From JBFJVZ01 sp041623895 (GTDB lineage Bacteria > Planctomycetota > Planctomycetia > Pirellulales > Pirellulaceae): a stretch of 28,683 nt of DNA. A program made the translations under genes and the position numbers. The stretch lies in NCBI GenBank assembly GCA_041623895.1, contig JBFJVZ010000036.1, positions 1 to 28,683 of the forward strand. The letters run 5' to 3'. Shown piece after piece: positions 1 to 8,293 of the stretch. The notes below the pieces were generated by a model. That model saw only the letters and a list, made by a program, of their open reading frames with translations, ran no database searches and had not been told where the DNA came from. Each line of letters begins with the position of its first letter. Positions within the stretch are counted from its first letter, which is position 1.

Positions 1-60
1 GCTTCCACCGCTATCTTATTTCATGATTATTGAGCAGCAGCTACTAAGCCGGACGCTCTA

Positions 61-109
61 CCTGTCCTGGCAATCTGTGTCGAACTTGTTGCCAGGACAG
101 GTCCTGGCC
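61..109. repeat. REP-like inverted pair, family E (left copy)
   Basis: An arm at 61-72 (CCTGTCCTGGCA) is the exact reverse complement of 90-101. The right arm continues as the self-complementary 19-mer GCCAGGACAGGTCCTGGCC at 91-109. The same 19-mer recurs without change at 28476-28494, so this is a dispersed repeat. It ends 33 bp before the sulfatase start at 143, in the leader of that gene. The hairpin is seen directly; any role (transcript end of an upstream gene, mobile REP-like unit) is inference. Confidence 0.75.
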
Positions 110-142
110 CACGCGCTACACGCTGAATAACACACCCAAGCA

Positions 143-1510
143 ATGTTCCGACCCATCCTCGCCTGTAGCCTGCTTTGTCTTTCTTTGACAACCGCCGCTG
201 CCCGGAAACCCAACATCATCTACGTGCTCGCGGATGACTTGGGCTACGGTGATTTGTCGTGTTACGGACAGAGTACGCTTTCGACTCCCAACCTGGACAG
301 GATGGCCAGCGAAGGAATGCGTTTCACCCGTCACTATGCCGGCAGCACCGTTTGCGCGCCCTCGCGCTGTGTGTTGCTGACCGGCAAACACATCGGGCAC
401 GCATCGGTTCGCGGCAACCAAGGCGGCTTGATCGCCGACGAAGAATTCACGATCGCGAAAATGCTTCGTGATGCCGGCTACGCGACTGGATGTGTCGGCA
501 AATGGGGTGTGGGCAATCCTCCACCGCTGAACGATCCCAAACGTAATGGGTTCGATTACTTCTACGGTTACGTGAACATGTTTCATGCTCACAACTTCTA
601 TCCCGAATTCATCATCCGCAATGGCGCAAGCGTCGCTCTGCGAAACGTGTTGGCAGCCAAATGGAAACAGCCACAGCAGCCAGGACGCGAAGGCCGCGGG
701 GTTGCTGAAAAGAAAGTCGACTACGTCCCCGATTTGGTCACCGCCGAGGCACTTCAATTCATCCAAAGGAATCAGTCCAAACCATTCTTTTTGTATTACG
801 CACTGAATGTTCCGCATGCCAACAACGAAGGCGGCAAAGACGGCATGGAAGTTCCCAGCTTTGGCGAGTTTGCCAACAAAGATTGGCCGAAGCCGGAAAA
901 GGGATTCGCGTCGATGATTCGCAACATCGATCGCGACATCGGACGGGTGCTGGCGAAACTACAAGAGCTTGACATCGACCAGAACACCATCGTGTTCTTT
1001 TCCAGCGATAACGGACCTCACCAGGAAGGCGGCCATCAAATGCCGTTCTTCGATTCCAATGGTCAGTTGCTGGGCATGAAACGCGACTTGTACGAAGGCG
1101 GCGTGCGGGTGCCGCTGATTGTCAGGTGGCCGGGCAAGATTACTGCGTCGACAAGCACGGATCATCGATGCGGCTTTCAAGACATGATGCCGACCCTTGC
1201 CGAGCTTTGTGGTGCGGCCGCGCCGCAGCTGGACGGCATTTCGTTTGCCCCGACGCTGTTAGGCAACCCGCAGTCACAGCAAAAACATCCGCATTTATAC
1301 TGGGAGTTCCAGGAACAAGGCGGCAAACAAGCAGTCCTCAAAGACAATTTCAAAGCGGTACGATTGAACTGGATCAAGAACCCGGATGGACCGCTGCAGC
1401 TGTTTGATCTATCAAAGGACCCCGGGGAAACGGATGACATTGCCGCATCACATCCCGAAATCGTCGCCGCGATGAACGAGATCATGAAGCAAGAGCACGT
1501 CGAGCCGTGA
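143..1510 (+). CDS. Secreted sulfatase, arylsulfatase A-like
   Basis: 455 aa; probable hydrolase of sulfate esters on polysaccharide or similar substrates, exported by Sec. A signal peptide covers about residues 1-20. The fold markers follow: PNIIYVLADDLGYGD with the metal-binding Asp pair at 31-32, the CAPSR formylglycine motif at 71-75 (Cys71 would be converted to formylglycine), Lys120, a PH motif near 225, the metal-binding DNG at 289-291, and a C-terminal arylsulfatase subdomain with LFDLSKDPGET. The usual GKWHLG motif reads GKWGVG, so the active-site His known from human arylsulfatase A is Gly here. Start is the ATG just before the signal peptide. An MFS transporter follows after 28 bp, probably in the same transcript. 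The fold is certain from the motifs; the substrate cannot be read from the sequence. Confidence 0.95.
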   Translation: MFRPILACSLLCLSLTTAAARKPNIIYVLADDLGYGDLSCYGQSTLSTPNLDRMASEGMRFTRHYAGSTVCAPSRCVLLTGKHIGHASVRGNQGGLIADEEFTIAKMLRDAGYATGCVGKWGVGNPPPLNDPKRNGFDYFYGYVNMFHAHNFYPEFIIRNGASVALRNVLAAKWKQPQQPGREGRGVAEKKVDYVPDLVTAEALQFIQRNQSKPFFLYYALNVPHANNEGGKDGMEVPSFGEFANKDWPKPEKGFASMIRNIDRDIGRVLAKLQELDIDQNTIVFFSSDNGPHQEGGHQMPFFDSNGQLLGMKRDLYEGGVRVPLIVRWPGKITASTSTDHRCGFQDMMPTLAELCGAAAPQLDGISFAPTLLGNPQSQQKHPHLYWEFQEQGGKQAVLKDNFKAVRLNWIKNPDGPLQLFDLSKDPGETDDIAASHPEIVAAMNEIMKQEHVEP

Positions 1511-1538
1511 AAATCAGGCGTCACCTCCCCCTTCGGGG

Positions 1539-2891
1539 ATGGTCACAAGTCCAGTCCAGCACACAACCGAGACGAAATTGAGCCAAAGCGACGAGCCTTC
1601 ATCGAGCGACTCGAATCCGTACGAGCCGCCCGGTGATGCGCCCAGCGAAGACAACGTTAAAGTTCGCAAAGCCGCGATCGCGTTTATTCTGCTGACGCTG
1701 TTCATCGACATCTTGGGCATCGGCATCATCATCCCCGTGCTGCCCGAGCTGGTTCAAGTCCTGATCGGCGGCAAAGAATCCGAAGCCAGCGTGTACGTCG
1801 GCATCATTGCGGCCATGTATGCGCTGATGCAGTTTCTATTCGCGCCGATCGTCGGTGCCCTCTCGGACCGCTTTGGCCGCCGCCCGATCATCCTGGCATC
1901 CCTGTTTGGACTTGGCATCGATTTCTTGATCCAGGGATTCGCGCCCAATATCTGGTGGCTGTTTGTCGGCCGCGTGCTGGCGGGGATCATGGGCGCCAGC
2001 TTTACCACGGCCAACGCTTACATTGCCGACGTGTCCACCGACGATACGCGGGCCAGAAACTTTGGCTTCGTCGGCATGATGTTCGGGTTGGGCTTTACGA
2101 TCGGCCCGGCCTTGGGAGGTGTGCTGGGTGGGATCGATCTGCGTTTGCCCTTCTTCGTGGCTGCGGGCTTGTCCTTGGTGAATTGGCTTTACGGTTACTT
2201 CATTCTGCCCGAATCGCTGCCACCGGAAAAACGCGGGGTCTTCAAACTGGCGCATGGTAATCCATTCGGCACCATTAAAAAGTTGAGCGCTTATCCGTTC
2301 GTGGCCGGCCTGGCCGTTGTCTTTGTGCTCAAATCACTGGCCCAACGCGGACTGGAAAATGTGTGGGTTCTGTACACCGGCTATCGCTTCGATTGGGATG
2401 CGACGACCAACGGACAGGCGCTCTGTTTGGTTGGGATCACCGCGATCATCGTGCAAGGCGGCCTGGTACGACCGGTCTGCAACCGATTTGGTGAACGCCG
2501 CGCATTGGTCGTCGCCACCATTATTTCGGCGATCGCTTTTCTTTGTTACGGCTTGGCCAATCAAGCGTGGATGATGTATGCGATTATCATGTTCGGTTCG
2601 CTCGGCGGGGTTGCCGGCCCCGCGATTCAGAGCCTGGTGACGCAACGTGTCGATGAATCTGAGCAAGGCAAGATTCAAGGGGCACTGACCAGCCTGATCA
2701 GTCTGACCAACATCATGGCGCCGCTGTTTTTCACCGCCGGCTTGTTTCGCTATTTCACCAGCGACAAGGCGCCCGTCGAAGTCCCGGGCGCGCCCTTCCT
2801 GGTTGGTTCGGCGTTGCTGGTGATCGCGCTACTGGTCACGATTCGACTGTTCCGCCGATTTCCGGATAAGTATTCAACGAGTGCACCATGA
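1539..2891 (+). CDS. MFS transporter, TetA-like (DHA1/TCR type)
   Basis: 450 aa inner-membrane transporter of the major facilitator superfamily. After about 45 polar residues rich in Ser, Glu and Pro come roughly 12 hydrophobic segments starting near residue 46. The loop between TM2 and TM3 carries motif A (GALSDRFGRRP, about 106-116). The fifth segment has an antiporter-type motif C pattern (GLGFTIGPALGG, about 183-194), as in drug:H+ antiporters of the TetA group. The substrate is not predictable; planctomycete members of this group are not evidence of tetracycline resistance. It lies 28 bp behind a sulfatase on the same strand and could export or import a related small molecule, but that is only context. 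Its stop lies 8 bp from the stop of the convergent phosphoesterase, leaving no room for a separate terminator. Confidence 0.92.
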   Translation: MVTSPVQHTTETKLSQSDEPSSSDSNPYEPPGDAPSEDNVKVRKAAIAFILLTLFIDILGIGIIIPVLPELVQVLIGGKESEASVYVGIIAAMYALMQFLFAPIVGALSDRFGRRPIILASLFGLGIDFLIQGFAPNIWWLFVGRVLAGIMGASFTTANAYIADVSTDDTRARNFGFVGMMFGLGFTIGPALGGVLGGIDLRLPFFVAAGLSLVNWLYGYFILPESLPPEKRGVFKLAHGNPFGTIKKLSAYPFVAGLAVVFVLKSLAQRGLENVWVLYTGYRFDWDATTNGQALCLVGITAIIVQGGLVRPVCNRFGERRALVVATIISAIAFLCYGLANQAWMMYAIIMFGSLGGVAGPAIQSLVTQRVDESEQGKIQGALTSLISLTNIMAPLFFTAGLFRYFTSDKAPVEVPGAPFLVGSALLVIALLVTIRLFRRFPDKYSTSAP

Positions 2892-2899
2892 GACTTCCG

Positions 2900-4495
2900 C
2901 TACATTTCCACCCGGATCACGCGACGACCGGCAAACGTGTTGCCCGATTCCTCACTGGCACGGACTTCGATTAATTGCGTTCCCGGTTTTAACGTCTCCG
3001 GCAAGGCAGCTTTCCAGATGTGCGGCGTTTGATGAGGCTTGGTGACGCCAAGCCCAATCGCCTTTTCCCGTTCGCACATCGCTACGAACGCCGGATCGTT
3101 CATGGTTACTTGTGTCATGGTTTGCCAGGCCCCGCGGCCCCCAACGCGCATTTGAACCCTGGAACGGACAGAACCATTAAAGACATTTACCAAGATCGTC
3201 GTGTCCGGCAAATCGGCAAGGCTGACCGACTCGGGGGCGTAAATATTCATCTGGTAATCGGCCGGTCTGCCAACAGGTTTCATGGTCAACGAATAATCTC
3301 GCCCGTCGAATTCCATTACCGAATAACCATTGGGACCACCGTCGCTCATCGTCGTGTGCGGGATCCCGCGTTCATCCTTTTGGCCTCGCCACCAACTACC
3401 GCAGACAGTGACGTTAACAATGTGGTGATGTTTTTGTTTGCCGCGCCAGCCGTCTTCCTTGCCGATAAACCGATGCTCCATGAAATGCCGGTGCGCCGAA
3501 ATTGACACCGCCGCCGGCCGTTGTTCGATCAAGCGATAAAGCTCCTGACGATCAGTGACTTCGGTCAGCGGAATGTGCATCATCAGCACCACCAGTTGAT
3601 CATCGGGAATCAAAGCCAAATCGTTACGAATGAACTGCATCTGCTCCGCACCCAACCCGCCGTGATAGTGGGCTTTTGCATCATCGGTTGGTCCATGCCA
3701 CATCACGTCGTCCAAGACCATGAAGTGCGTCGGCCCGTAGTTGAATGAGTAGTAAGCCGGACCATACACCCGCTCGAATGTTTCATCGCTGTGCGCATCA
3801 TCCGCAGCTTCATAATTCAGATCGTGATTGCCGATGACGTTGTACCAGGGAATCCCGATCAGCGCGATTGCCTGGTTTTGCGGCCCCATCATCGACAAAT
3901 CGTCAAACACGATGTCTCCCAGCGTCACCCCAAACGCGGCGCCGTGGGCGGCTTCTGCGATCACCCGCTCGTAAACATCATGCGTGTTGTACTCGACTTC
4001 TTTGATGTTGCGAGGCTGCGGGTCACCAAACATGATCGCCCTGAACTTGTCGGGCTCCGAGCATCGCCGCAGGGGAAAGTCAATCGATTCGGGTAATGGA
4101 CCGGTTGGATCGACACCGGCGTACTTGAAGTCTTTCGGAGATCCGCCGGGTTTGTGAATGTAAAAGAACTGGGGCAGGTTGTCGTGATCGACCGGTGTCA
4201 TCCAATTGCGCGGTTTGATCACAAAGACGATGTCATCATCATCGACTTTCAACTCATAACGTCCCTGATCATCTGTTTGGACAACGTCGCGACCGTTACT
4301 GATGCCGATTCCGGGAATACCGGCTTCGCCGGCATCGCGGGACTGGTTGTTGTTCTTGTCTTCGTAAACCACTCCGCGAGCGGATTGATCTTTTGTCCCC
4401 GACTCAGCTTGCGGCGACGTTTCGTGCGCCGGCGCGTGGGCATCAAGAACCAAGAACAGGAAGACGGCGAAACAGCAACTGTACAGAATCGGCAT
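2900..4495 (-). CDS. Secreted calcineurin-like phosphoesterase, three domains
   Basis: 531 aa metallophosphoesterase. An in-frame TTG lies directly before the ATG at 4495; I use the ATG, which begins a signal peptide (about residues 1-24). Domain order is an N-terminal SdrD/Cna-B-like beta domain (about 38-95, with DKNNNQSRDAGE typical of MetallophosN proteins), the metallophosphoesterase core (about 150-345) and a C-terminal MetallophosC-type beta domain (about 360-531). Metal-site motifs are GDPQ (157-160), GDIVFDD (193-199), GNHD (222-225), MMHIP (305-309) and SAHRH (333-337, in place of the common GHxH). It probably cleaves phosphomonoesters or diesters outside the cytoplasm; the substrate is unknown. 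The reductase gene lies upstream on the same strand, 182 bp away with a REP-like repeat between, so co-transcription is uncertain. Confidence 0.93.
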   Translation of the reverse strand: MPILYSCCFAVFLFLVLDAHAPAHETSPQAESGTKDQSARGVVYEDKNNNQSRDAGEAGIPGIGISNGRDVVQTDDQGRYELKVDDDDIVFVIKPRNWMTPVDHDNLPQFFYIHKPGGSPKDFKYAGVDPTGPLPESIDFPLRRCSEPDKFRAIMFGDPQPRNIKEVEYNTHDVYERVIAEAAHGAAFGVTLGDIVFDDLSMMGPQNQAIALIGIPWYNVIGNHDLNYEAADDAHSDETFERVYGPAYYSFNYGPTHFMVLDDVMWHGPTDDAKAHYHGGLGAEQMQFIRNDLALIPDDQLVVLMMHIPLTEVTDRQELYRLIEQRPAAVSISAHRHFMEHRFIGKEDGWRGKQKHHHIVNVTVCGSWWRGQKDERGIPHTTMSDGGPNGYSVMEFDGRDYSLTMKPVGRPADYQMNIYAPESVSLADLPDTTILVNVFNGSVRSRVQMRVGGRGAWQTMTQVTMNDPAFVAMCEREKAIGLGVTKPHQTPHIWKAALPETLKPGTQLIEVRASEESGNTFAGRRVIRVEM

Positions 4496-4566
4496 CAATT
4501 CAACTTTTCGAAGGGGTTATGATTTCAGAGCATTCTCAACGAAGACAATGCCAGGGAAGACGGGTA

Positions 4567-4616
4567 CGGGTGGGAGTGCGAGCTTACTGCGGCTCAGCCT
4601 GAGCTTCGCCCTCCCG
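4567..4616. repeat. REP-like repeat, family A (diverged inverted pair)
   Basis: The arm at 4588-4616 reads, on the minus strand, as CGGGAGGGCGAAGCT followed by CAGGCTGAGCCGCA. It is a close relative of the units at 8294-8441 and 12662-12735. A weaker, inverted relative covers 4567-4588 (CGGGTGGGAGTGCGAGCTT). It sits in the 182-bp gap between two minus-strand genes (4678 and 4495). The family match is seen directly; its effect on transcription between the two genes is not known. Confidence 0.7.
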
Positions 4617-4677
4617 CGCTAAGCGGACGATTCGGGAATCACACGACTGACGTCTTCGCTCGTATCTTAATCACCCG

Positions 4678-5718
4678 TCAGTGAAACCGCCCGGCTCCCC
4701 ACAGTTGGTTGCGGCTGGGCGGGACTTCGCCGGGCTCGACCGGGTTTTGATACAACAGGCGATGCACGGTGTGTTCTGATCCCTGCACGTGGTCTCGCTG
4801 GTAGTGCCACTGTTGATGATCGGGAACCAAATTCTCATGATGCGGCCAAGGATCAAACGGATCATAACCAAGTGATTCCGTCAGTTTGGAAGAATCGAGC
4901 GTCACGTTCCCGGCCCGCGGCGGCATGGGGCCGGCTTCGATTCGCGGGCAACCTTTCAACAGTTCGGGATCGTAACCTCCGGCGACGCTGACGATCTGTG
5001 CGATTTCATACAACGTCAACCGCCGCGGGCCGCCGGCATGAAAGATCCCCGACAACGGTCGAGCAAGCAGCCTGGCAAGCAAACGATTCAGGCAATCCGT
5101 GTACTGCGGTGTTCGCACCTCATCGAAATACAGGGTCGCCGGTTTGTCTTGTTTGAACCGAGACGCGATCCAATCGATCGCGCCGGCATGCCCGTTAAAG
5201 CTGATGCCCATCGGCAGCGAGATCCGCAGGATACAGGCATCGGGCCGGGAGTTGATCACGACCCGTTCGCCTTCCACCATCTTGGCACCGTAGACCGTGA
5301 CCGGATTGGGCTGATCATTTTCACAGTACCCTCCCCCGTTGCGTCCGGCGAAGACAAGATCGATGGAGAGATGTATGACTTGTGCGTTGTGCTTTTTCGC
5401 GCAGGCAATCAGGTTCTCTGTACCGGTGACGTTCAAGCGATGCGCCATCTGTGGATCAAGCTCGCATGATTTCAAACGGCAACTGCCGGCGCAGTTCAAC
5501 AGGCTCGCGAATTGATGCTCATCCCACAGCCGTTCCACGGCGGCCTTGTCTTCCACATCGCAGGCCACAATCCCTTCACCCGACAACGGCCACATCGACG
5601 ACTGACGAATCCCCAACACCTGATCACCGTAACGCCGCCGAAAATAATGGAACGCGTTGTAGCCCGGAACACCTGCAATTCCGGTTACAAGCATCGGTAG
5701 TGGTGGCGTGCCGTTCAT
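4678..5718 (-). CDS. RmlD-like NAD(P)-dependent sugar reductase (extended SDR)
   Basis: 346 aa cytoplasmic protein of the dTDP-4-dehydrorhamnose reductase (RmlD substrate-binding) type. The dinucleotide motif TGIAGVPG is at 12-19. HLSIDLVFAG (116-125) matches the strand with the catalytic Ser/Thr in RmlD (STDYVFDG), and YGAKMVEGE (143-151) supplies the Tyr-xxx-Lys pair. The C-terminal half (FHAGGPRRLTLYEIA, SLGYDPF) fits the substrate-binding lobe. The reading frame stays open to 5937, but that would overlap the divergent sulfatase start at 5843; the ATG at 5718, next to the Rossmann motif, is chosen. No rmlA, rmlB or rmlC neighbours are present, so a role in dTDP-rhamnose synthesis is not supported; a general nucleotide-sugar reductase or epimerase is safer. 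Confidence 0.9.
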   Translation of the reverse strand: MNGTPPLPMLVTGIAGVPGYNAFHYFRRRYGDQVLGIRQSSMWPLSGEGIVACDVEDKAAVERLWDEHQFASLLNCAGSCRLKSCELDPQMAHRLNVTGTENLIACAKKHNAQVIHLSIDLVFAGRNGGGYCENDQPNPVTVYGAKMVEGERVVINSRPDACILRISLPMGISFNGHAGAIDWIASRFKQDKPATLYFDEVRTPQYTDCLNRLLARLLARPLSGIFHAGGPRRLTLYEIAQIVSVAGGYDPELLKGCPRIEAGPMPPRAGNVTLDSSKLTESLGYDPFDPWPHHENLVPDHQQWHYQRDHVQGSEHTVHRLLYQNPVEPGEVPPSRNQLWGAGRFH

Positions 5719-5842
5719 ATCGAATCCCCGTGGCTGTGCCGTGGGGGTTTTTGGGATTGGGGAGCCGCGCCACGGAGTCGCGGGGCACGAACACAAGGTA
5801 TAGTAGGAGCCCGACAAAACATTCTCTCCGCGAGCCCCGTCC
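5719..5842. promoter_or_regulatory. Divergent intergenic region, likely promoters
   Basis: The 124 bp lie between the divergent reductase (5718, -) and sulfatase (5843, +) and so must hold both promoters. A TATAGT hexamer at 5799-5804 could be a -10 element for the sulfatase, but I see no matching -35. The segment 5727-5790 is rich in imperfect G/C-rich inversions (CCCCGTGGC, GGAGCCGCGCCACGGAGTCGCGG spread over two short blocks) and may hold a further repeat. Only the orientation argument is strong. Confidence 0.35.
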
Positions 5843-7189
5843 ATGAAACCGCGATTCACGTTCCTTGCCTGCTTCGTCGTCCTGGTTGCAAATCCGACGT
5901 TTGCCAAAGACAGTCCCCCCAACATTGTCATGATCATGGCGGATGACTTTGGCTACGAGTGCGTCGGAGCCAACGGTGGAACATCTTACAAGACGCCGGT
6001 GCTGGACAAAATGGCAGCTGAGGGTGTGCGATTCGAGCACTGTTACTCGCAGCCAATCTGTACGCCCTCGCGAGTCAAGTTGATGACCGGGATTTACAAC
6101 GTCCGCAACTATGCCGTCTTCGGGTTGCTGGAAAAGAATCAACGGACTTTCGCCCACATTCTGCGTGATACCGGCTACGCGACCTGCGTTGTCGGCAAAT
6201 GGCAATTGGGCAAAGACGATAAGCTGCCCCGGCACTTTGGCTTCGATGAACACTGTTTGTGGCAGCTATTTCGCAGACCGAGCCGTTATGCAAGTCCCGG
6301 CTTGGAGATCAACGGAGAGGCAAAAGATTACTCACCGGGCTACGGCCCCGATGTCGTCACCGAATACGCACTCGACTTTATTGACCGCCATCGGGAAAAA
6401 CCCTTCTTGCTGTACTACCCGATGATCTTGACGCACTGCCCGTTCGAGCCCACGCCGGACTCCAAAGACTGGGATCCGAACAGCAAAGGATCGCCCACTT
6501 ACAAAGGTAAGCCGCCCTATTTTGCCGACATGGTCAACTACATGGACAAGATCGTCGGCCGCATCTTAAGCCGCCTGGAAGACGCGGGTGTGCGCGACAA
6601 TACGCTGGTGATGTTCACCGGTGACAATGGAACGGACGAGCCGATCGTGTCGATGATGAATGGTCGGCAAGTTGCCGGCGCAAAGGGTAAGACAACTGAC
6701 GGTGGAACTCGCGTGCCCTTGATCGTGCAGTGGCGGGGCAAGACACCAAAAGGACTCGTGTCCCATGACCTGGTCGACTTCAGTGACTTTCTGCCGACGA
6801 TGTGCGAAGCAGCCGGCGTTGACGTGCCCGAAACTCCACAACTGGATGGCCAAAGTTTTCTGCCCCAGTTGATGGGCGAGCCCGGCAACCCGCGGCAGTG
6901 GATTTACGTCTGGTATGCCCGCAACGGTGGAGCGAAGGGAAAAGAATTCACACGGAATCAACGATACAAGCTGTATCGCAGCGGCGAGTTTTACGACATT
7001 GAAAACGATGTGCTGGAGAAGCAAGCTTTGCCACAGGCATCGCTTGGTGATGACGCCAAGGCGGTCCGCCAGATGCTCCAAGCGGCGCTCGATCGATACA
7101 CCGATGCGCGGCCGGCCGAATTCGCCAATTGGAAAAAAGACCAGCAGAAGAAAAACAAACAAAGCAAAAACAAAAAAGTTCAAAAATGA
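5843..7189 (+). CDS. Secreted sulfatase with lysine-rich tail
   Basis: 448 aa sulfatase with a Sec signal peptide (about 1-21). Catalytic markers are the metal-binding Asp pair at 34-35 (MADDFGYE), CTPSR at 73-77 (formylglycine Cys73), Lys119 in GKWQLG, His198 in ILTHCPF, DNG at 261-263 and a Lys in AGAKGKTTDGGTRVP. As in the gene at 143, the His of GKWHLG is missing (Gln here). The last 18 residues are strongly basic (KKDQQKKNKQSKNKK), which is unusual for the family and could aid binding to anionic polysaccharide or the cell surface (inference). It is divergent from the reductase and followed after 70 bp by a methyltransferase gene. Substrate unknown. Confidence 0.95.
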   Translation: MKPRFTFLACFVVLVANPTFAKDSPPNIVMIMADDFGYECVGANGGTSYKTPVLDKMAAEGVRFEHCYSQPICTPSRVKLMTGIYNVRNYAVFGLLEKNQRTFAHILRDTGYATCVVGKWQLGKDDKLPRHFGFDEHCLWQLFRRPSRYASPGLEINGEAKDYSPGYGPDVVTEYALDFIDRHREKPFLLYYPMILTHCPFEPTPDSKDWDPNSKGSPTYKGKPPYFADMVNYMDKIVGRILSRLEDAGVRDNTLVMFTGDNGTDEPIVSMMNGRQVAGAKGKTTDGGTRVPLIVQWRGKTPKGLVSHDLVDFSDFLPTMCEAAGVDVPETPQLDGQSFLPQLMGEPGNPRQWIYVWYARNGGAKGKEFTRNQRYKLYRSGEFYDIENDVLEKQALPQASLGDDAKAVRQMLQAALDRYTDARPAEFANWKKDQQKKNKQSKNKKVQK

Positions 7190-7259
7190 TCCTTCCTTGA
7201 AGCTGCGGTCTGCGATTTCTCAAACCGTCAAGCCTTTTCTCTTGGTGGCATGAATCTAA

Positions 7260-8288
7260 ATGAATAACATTGCACGACATCTGTTGCTGCTGCCAAACGT
7301 TGCGGCGTACGGCCTGGCCTTTGCGGGCATCAAATATCTGATTCGATCTCCCACGCCGTTGGATCCCGAAAACACATGGGAGTTGCTGACTCGGGATCCT
7401 AACAAAGTGATGAAATGGGTTATCGAAAAGCACCCGCCCATGTGGTGGCGACGAATTGTTCATGCCCGCCACTTCAGCCAGGCTCACGAGATCGGTATCG
7501 CCGAACATTACGACGTGTCCAATGAGTTCTACAAACTGTTTCTGGACAAGAAGTACATGTTCTACACCTGCTCCGATTATCACGCCGATACGAAAACAAT
7601 CGAGGAGGCGCAAACCAACAAGGCCGAACACATCACCGGCCTGATTGATCCCCATCCAGGCGAAAAAATTCTGGAACTCGGCTGCGGCTGGGGATCGATG
7701 ATGAAGCACCTGTATCAGGTCACCGGCGACAAAGACAACTTGTACGGTTACACGATTTCCAACGAGCAAGTCGAATACAACAAACAGGAGAATGGTTTTA
7801 ACGTCGAGTTTCGGAATTTCATCACCACCGATTATCCCGAGAATCACTGGGACAAGATCTATTCGATCGGCGCCTGGGAAGCCGTGCGCCCGGAAGACCA
7901 TTTCCAGCTGATGCAAAAGCTGTATCGAACACTGAAGCCGGGCGGCCGGTTGGTGCTGCACTATTTCTGTTTTTCAACCGACAAACGGCCCGCAAATTCT
8001 TCTTGCGGGATCATTTACTTTCCCGGACATATCTTGTCGTCTTATCGATTCTATGTTCACGAGTTCGAGCGCGCCGGTTTTCATATCGCCGCCCGCAGCA
8101 TGCATGACTACCGGCCCACGCTGAGAGCCTGGTTTGATAATTTGGTGGCCAACAAAGAGCAGGCGCTGAACATCGTCGACGTGGAAACGTACAACCGTTA
8201 CATCACTTTCTTTCCGGCATCGTGGCGTTACTTCCACGATGCGACCGGCATGCTGATCCGCTGGGTGCTGGAAAAGCCGGCGAAGTAA
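7260..8288 (+). CDS. Cyclopropane-fatty-acyl-phospholipid synthase-like methyltransferase
   Basis: 342 aa SAM-dependent methyltransferase of the CFA-synthase/mycolic-acid cyclopropane-synthase family, which methylenates or methylates double bonds of membrane lipid acyl chains. A hydrophobic N-terminal stretch (about 5-28) may attach it to the membrane. EHYDVSNEFYKLFLD (82-96) is the family's HYDxxNxFY segment, followed by LELGCGWG (138-145), the SAM-binding loop. Glu207 sits where CFA synthases have the Glu of FEHVG, but the motif here reads AWEAVRPEDH. HDYRPTLRAW near 273-282 matches the C-terminal active-site block. It is shorter than E. coli Cfa (about 380 aa) and lacks most of its N-terminal domain. 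It may make a different modification, such as a methyl branch. No other lipid gene is near. Confidence 0.88.
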   Translation: MNNIARHLLLLPNVAAYGLAFAGIKYLIRSPTPLDPENTWELLTRDPNKVMKWVIEKHPPMWWRRIVHARHFSQAHEIGIAEHYDVSNEFYKLFLDKKYMFYTCSDYHADTKTIEEAQTNKAEHITGLIDPHPGEKILELGCGWGSMMKHLYQVTGDKDNLYGYTISNEQVEYNKQENGFNVEFRNFITTDYPENHWDKIYSIGAWEAVRPEDHFQLMQKLYRTLKPGGRLVLHYFCFSTDKRPANSSCGIIYFPGHILSSYRFYVHEFERAGFHIAARSMHDYRPTLRAWFDNLVANKEQALNIVDVETYNRYITFFPASWRYFHDATGMLIRWVLEKPAK

Positions 8289-8293
8289 TCGTG

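Noticed and set aside
116..817. A 233-codon open frame on the minus strand opposite the first sulfatase.
   Set aside because: The plus-strand sulfatase has signal peptide, CAPSR and metal motifs; the antisense translation has none.
1539..2891. TetA-like transporter as a tetracycline-resistance gene.
   Set aside because: Only general DHA1 motifs are visible; there is no adjacent TetR regulator, and the neighbour is a sulfatase.
4678..5718. Assigning rmlD and a dTDP-rhamnose pathway.
   Set aside because: The fold fits, but rmlA, rmlB and rmlC are absent nearby and many extended SDRs share these motifs.
5776..5804. A full sigma-70 promoter before the second sulfatase.
   Set aside because: TATAGT is present, but no -35-like hexamer stands at a 16-18 bp distance.
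6948..7961. A 337-codon open frame on the minus strand.
   Set aside because: It is antisense to the sulfatase and methyltransferase genes, both of which have full family motifs; its translation shows no recognisable domain.
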